A DNA stretch of 20,105 nt from Tubiluchus corallicola (taxonomy: Eukaryota; Priapulida; Priapulimorpha; Priapulimorphida; Tubiluchidae). Position numbers and translations under genes: made by a program. Below, piece by piece: positions 1 through 7,795 of the stretch (positions are counted from its first letter, which is position 1; each line of letters starts with the position of its first letter). The stretch is from contig JAQGDQ010001212.1 of the NCBI GenBank assembly GCA_030141605.1, positions 35,001-55,105 of the forward strand. Reading direction: 5' to 3'. The notes beneath the pieces were generated by a model that was not told the origin of the DNA, searched no databases, and was given only the letters and a program-made list of their open reading frames with translations.

Positions 1-457
1 AATATTAATTCTCCATTCAAAAACAATAAGCTCCCACTTCTTAAAAACCCCAGTATGAATAACAGAACACTAAATTTAAGAAACATTAGAACGAATAATC
101 AATATGGAAAGAATTCCATTACTAAGCAAGCAATACAACTTTGGAATTCATTGCCGACATCACTAAAACACAGCAGCTCTTTATCAATATTCAAGTCTAA
201 ATTAAAAAAACATTTAATGACGCGTTTTGAATATCCGACATACGAACACGATGATACGTACTCAAATCATAATTTCATTTTTCCTAGACCTTACTAAACT
301 AGTTTATATTTTATTTTTGAATTTCTAGTTGCACTTATAGTTTAGCTTGCACCAGACGCGTTTGCCCAGAACAGTGAATGTTTTTTATATGAACTAACAC
401 TGATTGTCTGTCTTTTAATATGATGGTCAATGTTTTTGAAATGGCAAATAAAGATTT

Positions 458-549
<92 letters not shown>

Positions 550-616
550 TTACTACTATCACTACTACTACTACCACTACTACTACTACTACTACTGTTA
601 CTACTACTACTACTAC
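1..616 (+). mobile_element. 3' end of a non-LTR (LINE) retrotransposon
   Basis: The frame is open from base 1 to a TAA at 295-297, about 98 codons, with no start needed because the element enters from outside the window. The residues include ITKQAIQLWNSLPTSLK followed by a basic SIFKSKLKKHL stretch. This 'LWNSLP...FK.KLK.HL' ending is the usual C-terminus of the reverse transcriptase ORF in CR1/L2/Jockey-type LINEs (family knowledge). A short 3' UTR of about 150 bases follows and ends in AAATAAAGATTT, then runs directly into a TAC/TGC triplet tail (458-616), as expected for a LINE that primes on short 3' repeats. It is 5'-truncated by the window edge, so the clade cannot be settled and the left target duplication is not visible. 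Confidence 0.82.
458..616. repeat. Compound triplet microsatellite (TAC)n-(TGC)13-(TAC)n
   Basis: Uninterrupted TGC copies occupy 467-505 (13 units), flanked by TAC units that carry a few single-base changes (ATT, ATC, ACC, GTT variants) after about 547. It starts right after the AAATAAAGATTT end of the LINE, so it is best read as the LINE's 3' tail that later expanded and acquired the TGC block. Poly-Ala, poly-Thr, poly-Leu and poly-Val translations here are artefacts of the repeat. Confidence 0.97.
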
Positions 617-634
617 ATTAAATTAGATTTTCAG

Positions 635-719
635 GTTACAAAATGCTATAGATAAACTGAGAAGCCAAGTTACTCGTAGCATCAATCCCGACTATTCAGC
701 AGAAGAGGTTACTAACTAG
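635..719 (+). CDS. Possible terminal coding exon of an unidentified gene
   Basis: After an acceptor-like GATTTTCAG (626-634) only one frame stays open. It gives 27 codons, from LQNAIDKLRSQV through TRSINPDYSAEEVTN, ending at TAG 717-719. The residues are soluble and look protein-like, and an AATAAA follows at 814-819, which fits a terminal exon with a short 3' UTR. Against it: no upstream exon is visible, the protein family was not recognised, and the LINE tail ends only 18 bases before the exon, leaving a poor polypyrimidine tract. It could be chance or a decayed exon. Confidence 0.25.
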
Positions 720-1036
720 TTTACAGGCTGTCCCGGAAAATGTTTGTTTAGCAGATTCGCACAGCCAATTCAAGTTAGGCAGAGAGCCTAGCTGAAATTT
801 GTTAAAGAGAGTAAATAAAGTTGACCAGGGAATGTGGATAGGCTTCTACATTGATCTAGAGCTCACAGCAGCTGTACCGACTCTCATGTATCAGTCACGT
901 TACAGCTGGCTGTGTCTCTACACTACTGCACACAGTATTAACCTCAATATCTTGTGTGGAGATGCAATGGCGTCCCGTTTCGAAAGGGCACGTAATACGC
1001 AAAATTCCGATTTTCCCAACAATATTCATAACTACA
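720..1036. other. Unassigned stretch
   Basis: The only items seen are an AATAAA at 814-819, which could end the possible exon before it, and an 85-codon open frame at 799-1056 that lacks family features and runs into the duplicated repeat that follows. No convincing gene or transposon boundary is visible. Confidence 0.5.
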
Positions 1037-1402
1037 GCACGTTGATGAAAAAATAAAACAAGCTGCATCAAGGAGAAGCATACACTAAAATAGGAAATTC
1101 CTCAAAAATGACACCGATACTCTTGATACCGAATTTAGGAAATAACATTTTCAGCTTATAATTCAATTTAATTCAATTCAGTTTTATTTGCACGTTGATG
1201 AAAAAATAAAACAATCAAAGCCCTAGATTGGACGATCTTTATTAAATGGAGAAATAAAACAAGCTGCATCAAGGAGAAGCATACACTAATTAAATTAAAT
1301 AGAAAATTCCTCAAAAATGACACTGATACTCTTGATACCGAATTTAGGAAATAACCACATCAGCTTATAATTCAATTTAATTCAATTCAGTTTTATTTGC
1401 AG
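1037..1402. repeat. Imperfect tandem duplication, about 155-210 bp per unit
   Basis: The block beginning GCACGTTGATGAAAAAATAA occurs at 1037 and 1190. AAGCTGCATCAAGGAGAAGC occurs at 1060 and 1261. CTCTTGATACCGAATTTAGG and the block CTTATAATTCAATTTAATTC each occur twice; the latter is at 1155 and 1364. Offsets differ (about 153, 201 and 209) because the second unit carries an extra segment around 1211-1255. Each unit ends in the reverse complement of a LINE 3' tail. Confidence 0.85.
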
Positions 1403-1600
1403 AAATACATACAATGTACATTGGCAAAGCAATACACGTTAAATGCTACATAACCCGACAATAGTCATTTGCTTAGAACGATATGCAGCCAGCTGATCTA
1501 AAACGGAACATTTTCTTTAAAATAATAATTTTATGTGCGAGTTTATCGTTCTTACAATTATTCTCATTTTTATCATTGCTAAATGTTACCAGCAGTTAGA
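1364..1600 (-). mobile_element. Minus-strand LINE 3' end with ATTGA-type tail
   Basis: Read on the minus strand, the sequence passes through ...ATGTATTTCTGCAAATAAAA and then CTGAATTGAATTAAATTGAA. An AATAAA-like element followed by ATTGA pentamers is the typical 3' end of CR1/L2-type LINEs. The upstream limit (about 1600 on the + strand) is a guess, because no coding part was recognised. The same tail was copied once more at 1155-1190 by the local tandem duplication. Confidence 0.5.
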
Positions 1601-1838
1601 GAAGAGAACAATATAAACCTCCATAAAGATTCATTTCATCAACCATCCACTCATTGTACTGGGATACTCATCATACACCGTATATAATATTAGAATTTCA
1701 ATCTAGCTGTATATAAGCTACAATTCAGGGATGAGAATGACAAATTGCAAAAAACTCTGAAACAACCATCAAACTTGAAAAACTTTTATTCTTCTGAATT
1801 TCAGATGTTAAATGTATAGTGTGTCTTAGTAGATCTAC

Positions 1839-1952
1839 CTGGATTGGCGTCCTCGGTACATTTTCAGTCGGCGACCTTGGATCTGCATCTTTAGGTACTT
1901 GAGTGCTGTCTAAGGCAGTCGGTAATGTTTTCAGTCTAGGCGTTTGCTCCAC
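1839..1952 (-). CDS. CDCA3: CDCA3-like gene, exon 2
   Basis: On the minus strand an acceptor (TGTTATTTAAG) at 1953 opens an exon of exactly 38 codons, phase 0 at both ends. It runs from VEQTPRLKTLP through KDADPRSPTENVPRTPIQ to a donor CAG|GTAGAT. It carries the second DPRSP...RTPI motif of the gene. Vertebrate CDCA3 has the same order: two DPRSP...RTP motifs near the N-terminus, with a Val directly after the first RTPI. The Ser/Thr-Pro pairs are potential proline-directed (CDK-type) phosphorylation sites. The donor is weaker than exon 1's; without splicing the frame would run on to a stop near 1725, giving a hydrophilic tail of no recognised family. The C-terminal KEN-box and F-box-like regions of CDCA3 were not found in 1-1838 and probably lie beyond the window. 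Confidence 0.7.
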
Positions 1953-2094
1953 CTTAAATAACACACAATGGGAAACATGTACTAAATGCTTCAAGCTCAG
2001 TATTAATATTAATACTAGCAAAGGCTCCGCAAAAAATTTTGCGTAAATATCCACATAGTCCTCGTTTGTTTAAGCCAGCGGCAGCAGCTTTTAC

Positions 2095-2690
2095 TGAATT
2101 AAAGTTATAGACAGAGTATAATGGATGACGTCACAACAATGCCTTTGCTTCAGCAGTTTTCCAAGCGAAAATTTCCAAAAATGAACATCTAATTAACTCG
2201 CCGGTACTCCTTTCGGTGGACGTGTCCTAAAATCTAGCCCACATCATCGTGTAGCCCTGTTCTTCCTCTTTCTAAAGAGCTATATATCTCCTTTCGAGAG
2301 TCCCACCAGGCGCCGCTAGAACGTTTTTTCCGCATGCTGTTTGGTCAAAATTTCGAAAAAACCGCAAGTTGGGTCCGGGAAAATGCCCGTTACGGAAACG
2401 TGGCCCTCTCGCAAATTCTAAATATGCCTACTACACCCACCGCTGCACGGGCTATCTATCCATAGCCAGCACCACCCATGACCCGTTCTCATTCTTCACA
2501 TCTCAGCCATATAAGTTTTGCAAAAAACGTTCAAAAAATGGCCATTTGTGGAGGGTTTTTTCATTCCCCTTTCCTCGCGGTGGGCCCGATTCGAAAAATA
2601 AACCCCCAATGGCACGACACTAGATCGAGACCTTTTGTTTGATGTATAGATCATCGCAAATGGTGCCGCCGTCGAAGCTGTAGACTCGAA
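2095..2690. other. GC-richer non-coding block inside the CDCA3 intron
   Basis: Base composition changes visibly from the AT-rich flanks. The block contains ATGACGTCACA, ACTCGCCGGTACTCC, CACCAGGCGCCGCTAG and several spaced AAAATTTC(C/G)AAAAA-like motifs (near 2167, 2344 and 2588). No frame stays open long enough for a recognisable protein; the 84-codon frame at 2369-2623 is Arg/Pro/Ser-rich and matches no family I know. No clear terminal repeats were found. It may be an old non-autonomous element or a regulatory block. Confidence 0.4.
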
Positions 2691-3159
2691 TCTTATATAT
2701 TAAGCCCATACAGTAGAATTAATATATACGATGTATCGTATTCGCATCTAAAATTGATACGGCACGCGTATGACATGTATTAATGACTTTGATAGATTTG
2801 TGAACACCTGGTGCAGACTGAGATCCAGCTAATTCTATAACTTAATAATAACAATGAACACGGCTTCATTATTCACACCTTCATATCATAATTCTTGCCC
2901 TAGTGTAACTTACTCACATTAATAATCAAACACTGAATGACTGGAAAAATTATCTTGAAAAGTCAATTATATTTTATTTGCCCTCGGACTTTCAAGGCAA
3001 ATAATATTGTAAAGCAAAGAAGCTTTTCTTTTTATGCTGTAACTGCTTGAAAAAGTGCTCCCAAACTATTGTGTCTATCCATATTGCCTCTAGCTATTTC
3101 TCTCCCCCATGGGAAGCTATACATTACCACCTAACACCAATCTCTTGCTCTTGTTCCCC
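2691..3159. other. Intronic sequence with no recognised feature
   Basis: AT-rich sequence in the CDCA3-like intron. Short polypyrimidine stretches and a run of ten C (3157-3166) border the GC-rich repeat that follows. Nothing gene-like was found on either strand. Confidence 0.5.
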
Positions 3160-3640
3160 CCCCCCCTCTTACAGGGTTTCATTGGTTGGTTGGCATCCTT
3201 CTGTCTCGGAAGACAATGGAGTGTGTGCCAAGAGAGTCAGTTATTGATCACATTGATGGAGCTGTAGCGTCGACTGTGGCTGAGCAGTCCGATCCTTGAA
3301 CCACTGGAGTGGCCTCTCCAGGGCGCACACCTGGGCAAGGAGTATGGAGATCCTGAGTTGCCCAGACAACAGGAACCTCCTCTCTTCCTCCTTGGTGTAG
3401 TCCATAGGAAAGTGGAGCGATACGTTTGGCATCAGGTTGGCTGCAGGAGCTGCCGGAGTCAGTGAGCATGCTGCACTGGTCCACCTTCGAGGCTCCACTC
3501 CTGATTTGGAAGGTTTACTCCTCTACACCCTCCTTACTCCTGGGTCACTTGACCTCCTCCGCCCTCTGGCCGTTGGCTGCTTGTGCAGCTCCTCCGCCTA
3601 GTGTCGAGATACAGCTTACAGAGTTGCCCTTAATAAAATG
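3160..3640. repeat. GC-rich unclassified repeat-like segment
   Basis: After a C-run and TTACAGGG, this segment of about 480 bp is much richer in GC than its surroundings and holds pieces such as GGCATCCTTCTGTCTCGGAA and CCTCCTCTCTTCCTCCTTGG. On the minus strand two overlapping frames of 85 and 78 codons are open between 3241 and 3498, one reading KEEERRFLLSGQLRISILLA, but neither has a recognised domain. A TTAATAAAAT motif lies near its right end (about 3630). It resembles a dispersed repeat or a processed sequence inserted into AT-rich DNA; the family is not identified. Confidence 0.45.
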
Positions 3641-3692
3641 AGCAAGATTCCACTTCTACCATATTCAAGATTAATGGTAGGCCTTGCGTAAC

Positions 3693-4347
3693 CAGGGCCA
3701 CAATTTCGTTCTATTCAGCAAGAATCTAAGCAGATTCTCCCGCTACATTTTACGAGAATCCAGAAAATGGAGGTCTAAATTACCTAGTTCAAGCACCATT
3801 ATTAAAACAGTGAAAACTGAGTGACAGTTAAACTGATTTATTAATAACTAGGTTTCAGAATGTGTGTGGTACCATACATCCCATAGTTTATGACATCACT
3901 AACTAATTAACCTTTACATGCTATGGCTCCACAAATTATTTACAGAAACTTCACGCAGATGTTCATGAAACGTGGGCACTGTAGTGGTGTCTGATGGTTT
4001 AAATGAGTCTAAATACGGACAATTTTGTATCGTATCGTGTATCGTGTGCCTCGGGTTTGCGTTCACGTTACCTTGGCAGCGAGCATAGATCATGATCACG
4101 ATTTTTACGTGCAGCTCTGAATAACAGCAGAGTGCGCTAAAGACGTTGCGGTTGTAACAAAGTAAACTGTCAAAAGCAATGTGGTAGCGTACACGCTAAA
4201 ACAAACAGCGAAAAAGTCAGACTAGATGCAGTATTTCTTTGTTTTTTAACAATCAGGTAAAACCTGGGCGAATCTAACTAGATTCTTGCTAACGCACATT
4301 GGCGAGAATGCTTACGCTAGTGGATTCGCGTAAGCATTCTGGCCCTG
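3693..4347. mobile_element. Foldback-like MITE with palindromic subterminal sequence
   Basis: The left end reads CAGGGCCACAATTTCG, and the right end, reverse-complemented, reads CAGGGCCAGAATGCTT. Subterminal parts also match in inverted order: AGCAAGAATCTAAGCAGATT near 3717 and the reverse complement of the AATCTAACTAGATTCTTGCT block near 4270. A perfect 13-bp hairpin (AGAATGCTTACGC, 4305-4317, with its complement at 4328-4340) sits beside the right end. No transposase frame is present, so it would be non-autonomous. CAGGG-type ends suggest a hAT-like affinity, but no 8-bp target duplication could be identified. Confidence 0.55.
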
Positions 4348-4603
4348 CTTACTGTTGAATATGGGATTCCATTTACCGTGTGTCGAATTGTAAAATTAAA
4401 GACCTCAATAAGATGGAAATTTACAAGTGCAAAAAGACATCAATTATATTGTGATTAGCTGGTTGATAGAACAACAGATTTAAAATATTGAAAGAAAATC
4501 TATTCTTAATGTGACTTTATCAACAACCCCGAACACATGTATTTTAAACAAAATGGTTAAGAGAAAGTTCTCTATCGTAATTTGCTAACTCACTTACACT
4601 TTC

Positions 4604-4630
4604 AGTTTAAATAAAAACTTTATTTAAACT
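4604..4630. terminator. Palindrome carrying AATAAA on both strands
   Basis: The 12-bp arms AGTTTAAATAAA and TTTATTTAAACT are perfectly complementary around a 3-base centre (AAC). Each strand therefore presents an AATAAA poly(A) hexamer in the same local setting. It lies inside the CDCA3-like intron, so a role in ending transcription of a neighbouring gene is not obvious. Confidence 0.35.
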
Positions 4631-4890
4631 ACATTAAGTTTTACTAAGCTTCCAGTCAGATGAAATACAAGAACTGAGGTTGTATTCAATGATAATTTGT
4701 GCCATTTTAATTTGCAAATAGCATGTGGATTTCATAAATACACCGCCGCAAAATTCAACTGACGGGTTCAACTGGGCCCAATGCATCATTCATCACTGAT
4801 TACAAACATGAAAATATGAAAAAGGAACCAAAATTACGATTAATCAGTTAGTGTTAAAAACCATATAAATTGTAAATTAATCCAACTTAC

Positions 4891-5040
4891 GACAATAGGA
4901 GTTCGATCAACATCAGTAGTTGGTGACCTCGGATCAGTACTCAATATTCTATGGCGTCCCGTGGGTGGCGTCTGTTTACATTCATGAGTTCCGTCTGCTT
5001 CTAAAGCATCGGTGATGTCTTTGGCAAACTGTCCGCCCAT
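4891..5040 (-). CDS. CDCA3: CDCA3-like (TOME-1) gene, exon 1 with start codon
   Basis: CDCA3 (trigger of mitotic entry 1) is, in vertebrates, an SCF adaptor that promotes Wee1 degradation and is itself destroyed by APC/C-Cdh1. Exon 1 encodes 50 residues: MGGQFAKDITDAL, then CKQTPPTGRHRILS, then STDPRSPTTDVDRTPIV, ending in phase 0 at a strong donor GTC|GTAAGT. Human CDCA3 likewise starts with MG, has a TP-containing stretch, and reaches DPRSP...RTPI by about residue 40. The exon joins in frame to 1839-1952 across an intron of about 2.94 kb, giving the two-motif N-terminus. A Gly-2 start raises possible N-myristoylation, but position 6 is Ala rather than the favoured Ser/Thr. An acceptor-like TTTTGAG lies 14 bases before the ATG, so an upstream cis or trans splice is possible. 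Identity rests on the short motifs only. Confidence 0.72.
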
Positions 5041-5364
5041 TTTTTAAATTGACCTCAAAATGATAAGTGTTTATAACAGGTGAAAGCTAGACTTCTTATT
5101 AGTTCAATTCCATTACGTTCAGTTAACCAGTCAAGGTGGAAAGGCACATTCACCTGGATGAAAAAATATGATGTAATTAGTAGTACCAGTTTCTCCAGTC
5201 CTCACAGTCACCAAGAACCAAACTGTTATCAGCAAGAGCAATGCTGTCCGCGCAACCGTCTCAATTTTTCACAGATAATGCTGGCTTATTAACATTAATA
5301 TTCATCTGCTTAACACACTAAATAATGTAACATAACGCACAAAGTATAACTAAATTTACAAAAG

Positions 5365-5736
5365 TTAAACCGCACCAGCACGAATCGCCCTAGAGGAAGC
5401 CTTAAAAAGTTTGCTTAAAGCCTGCCAAGCCCAAAAAACAACTTGAATAGCTAAAATAAATTTAATGAGATTCAAAGCTACAGACAAATCTAGCTTTAGC
5501 AGCAAAAATGTTAACTGCAAGATAGGAATAAACAGAAATGATAGTGTCTCAACGTCTACAAAGGAGCGCGCTCTGTTATCACCGTAACAAACAAAATGAA
5601 CATTTGAAGAAGAACAAATTGTTATTTGCAACTAACCTTTCACAATCACAGCGCAAATTTCAAAATCAAAACACACGATTTGAGACTGTCGTTGACTATG
5701 AGGTTTTAGGCAACGAGAGACGATCCAACGCACCAT
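5365..5736 (-). CDS. Candidate two-exon small membrane protein
   Basis: On the minus strand an ATG at 5736 opens 33 codons (MVRWIVSRCLKPHSQRQSQ and onward) to a donor AAAG|GTTAGT at 5637/5636. After an 81-base intron, the acceptor CTTTGTAG at 5556 continues in phase (split GAC codon) into a strongly hydrophobic segment including FLFIPILQLTFLLLK and FILAIQVVFWAWQAL. It ends KASSRAIRAGAV and a stop at 5365-5367, 96 residues in all. The predicted protein would have one long or two close membrane segments and a basic C-terminus. I do not recognise a family. It ends about 325 bases before the CDCA3-like ATG on the same strand, with no AATAAA or ATTAAA seen between them. A chance ORF in AT-rich DNA remains possible. 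Confidence 0.33.
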
Positions 5737-6065
5737 TTTGCTCAAGTTTGTTTTATTGCAATTTTTGCGACTCTGGTACGCCAGAGTGCTGGACCAGAGC
5801 AACGGAAAGCAGACACTGACAGTCTGACGTCCAAAAACATTAAAAAAAAAACGAAAGCGAATAACCGCATTCAAAAAACATGCAAACTTAAAAATATTAA
5901 ATAATAATTTTAATGCATTTTTTTCAGCATCAAAGAAACAAACATCAGTGTATATCCAAAACAGGCTGCTGATAATGACAATAATTATGATGATAAATTT
6001 AATAATGATGATGATACGAAGAAGAAGAATAGTAATTATTCATTGTACTAATGATGATAATTTTA

Positions 6066-6126
6066 ATAAAAATAATAATAACAATAACAACAACAACAAC
6101 AATAATAATAATAATAATAATAATAA

Positions 6127-6157
<31 letters not shown>

Positions 6158-6174
6158 AAGAAGAAGAAGAAGAA
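6066..6174. repeat. Compound triplet microsatellite (AAT)n-(AAC)n-(AAT)n-(AAG)15
   Basis: AAT, AAC, AAT and AAG blocks follow one another in register. The last, at 6128-6172, is 15 perfect AAG units. Degenerate GAT/GAA triplets begin upstream at about 5975. Poly-Asn/poly-Lys and poly-Leu/poly-Ile translations here are not genes. Confidence 0.97.
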
Positions 6175-6344
6175 TTGACATAACAGTACCAACATTGGGA
6201 CTAAATATGTAGACTTTTAAAAATGTACAATCTAGCAGTTTAGTTTGGAAGAATCTGAGAAAAGTCAATTAGTGTTGCACTATGCAGTCCTAGCATAGTT
6301 GTAGAAAGTCTAGAAAATCCACTTATAAACATTAGCAATTACAG

Positions 6345-6588
6345 AGTGAGAACAGCAGGAGATACAGATCGAATCAAACTATTTTGGGTTCAGCATATAT
6401 ACATCCTGAGACTGTACATTTTGTTAAGCCTTACAGTTTTTTGTAGACTCAGCTTTGCACGTGATGATAAACCAGATGAGGGTTTATGGGACCAAATAAT
6501 TATAACAATTGTAATAACAATAATTGCATGGCACCTGTCATTTAGATTAATCTACAGCCAATTAACCAGACTCACTTCAAAAGCTTGA
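6345..6588 (+). CDS. Possible 3' coding exon with a membrane segment
   Basis: An acceptor-like CAATTACAG ends at 6344 and an open frame continues to TGA 6586-6588. The product holds a hydrophobic stretch (LYILLSLTVFCRLSFA), an acidic linker (RDDKPDEGLWDQ) and a second hydrophobic stretch (IIITIVITIIAWHLSF), ending QLTRLTSKA. This could be a signal peptide plus one membrane pass. An AATAAA follows at 6806-6811, consistent with a 3' UTR of about 220 bases. There is no in-frame ATG before the hydrophobic part, so an upstream exon is needed and was not found. The family is unknown, and the composition could also arise by chance in AT-rich DNA. Confidence 0.27.
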
Positions 6589-6811
6589 TAAAAAAACTCA
6601 GTGCCATTTTACTAGTTGAATGAACAAGTCTGCATTTGATAATTATGACTCGATCACTGTAGCCTCATTCATGGAGCTCCATGCTTGTGAATTATTCTTA
6701 TACAGCTAACTGTAATTGGTTATGTATAATAGTTAAATTTTAATAATTATGTAATCTTTTTCTAAGATTAACAGAAGTATTAACTGCATATTACTTCAAT
6801 ACTAAAATAAA

Positions 6812-7094
6812 AAAATTACAAAAACATGAACTATTTCTATGTTTCCATAGATATCTCACTTAGATTTACCAATCATTATAAGTCAAGTTCATGTGGCATC
6901 ATTTGTACAGAAGTACGATTTCATGCCTCATTGCAGCTTTAATTATTTCTTACAAAGCTGGTTCAAAAAGTCTGATGCTGGAAAATAGTTATTGTGCAGG
7001 ATTTGTTTGAGAAAAGTCCGAATGAGTGTTACATGCGTGCAAAATTTTAAGCATTTGAGCATGCATAGTAAGTAAATGATTATATGCAGTTCAA
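6812..7094. other. Intergenic sequence with no recognised feature
   Basis: AT-rich sequence between the possible 3' exon with its AATAAA and the low-complexity tract. Nothing gene-like was seen. Confidence 0.5.
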
Positions 7095-7340
7095 ATGGAT
7101 CATTATAATAATAATTATTTTCGTCGTTGTTGTTGTTACTGTCACTGTCACTGGTGTTGCCACACCTGCTGTTGTTGTTGTCATCCTTGTTTTTGTTATT
7201 ATTGTTGCCATATAAAGTATGTATACTGTACATACTTGGTATTACTCAATCGCTACCGTTGTCAATATTGCTGCTGTTGCTATTGCCACCACTCTCATTA
7301 CCATTATCACTATCGCCATTGTTGTTGTTGTTAAGTTATA
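7095..7340. repeat. Degenerate GTT/ATT low-complexity tract
   Basis: TTG/GTT-rich triplets (for example GTCGTTGTTGTTGTTACTGT and, at 7318-7332, five GTT units) interspersed with ACT and CAC triplets. It is an old, diverged microsatellite. All frames across it look open but encode Cys/His-rich or Leu-rich repeats typical of such DNA. The decayed triplets continue weakly to about 7480. Confidence 0.75.
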
Positions 7341-7767
7341 TCTAGTCCTCTCACTGTCATGTAGACGGGAGTTGCTTTCACTATTCTTGCATAACTCTTC
7401 TGCCAATTTTACTGTTGCTGTTGTAATTGGCACCACCATGGCTGTCGTCGTTATTTTTGTTACATTCTTTGCTGCATTTGTTGCTATCCTAGTTACTCGT
7501 TGTAGTTTGTCAACAACTTGCCAATTTGCTATCTTGTTAGGCGAAGTAGAGCAGTAAAGAGAATTGGGTAAAGTTCGGTAAAAAGCTGGTTTTGTTTTGC
7601 TTCGGGATTTGGCAAATGAGATATCAAGTTATTAACAGACAAATCAAATGGCGCCAGAGATGAAACTATGCATTGCCACAAAAATGAGCAAATCGACGGC
7701 TTGATGGTGATGAGATTAATAGATGCGGCTTTTGGTTAGAGCAGCGAAAATACTGTAATTAATTAAA

Positions 7768-7795
7768 ATGTCAAATCTGGAAGATATGAAGTCAG
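7768..7795 (+). CDS. CEP20: CEP20 exon 1 (28 bases of coding sequence)
   Basis: Encodes MSNLEDMKS plus the first base of a Val codon and ends at a consensus donor TCAG|GTAAG. The context AAAATGT is an adequate animal start. It is very short, but it joins in phase 1 to exon 2, so the product continues V-LKETLEKRG, matching the position of human MATVAELKAVLK. An upstream non-coding exon part is likely; no TATA box is seen in the preceding 200 bases. Confidence 0.88.

Noticed and set aside
335-626. Poly-Val/Ala/Thr/Leu proteins on both strands
   Set aside because: They are translations of the TAC/TGC microsatellite.
5948-6268. Asn/Lys-rich and Leu/Ile-rich proteins
   Set aside because: They are translations of the AAT/AAC/AAG microsatellite.
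7095-7557. Cys/His-rich, Leu-rich and Val-rich overlapping frames
   Set aside because: Several frames are open at once across degenerate GTT triplets, and no splice or family evidence supports any of them.
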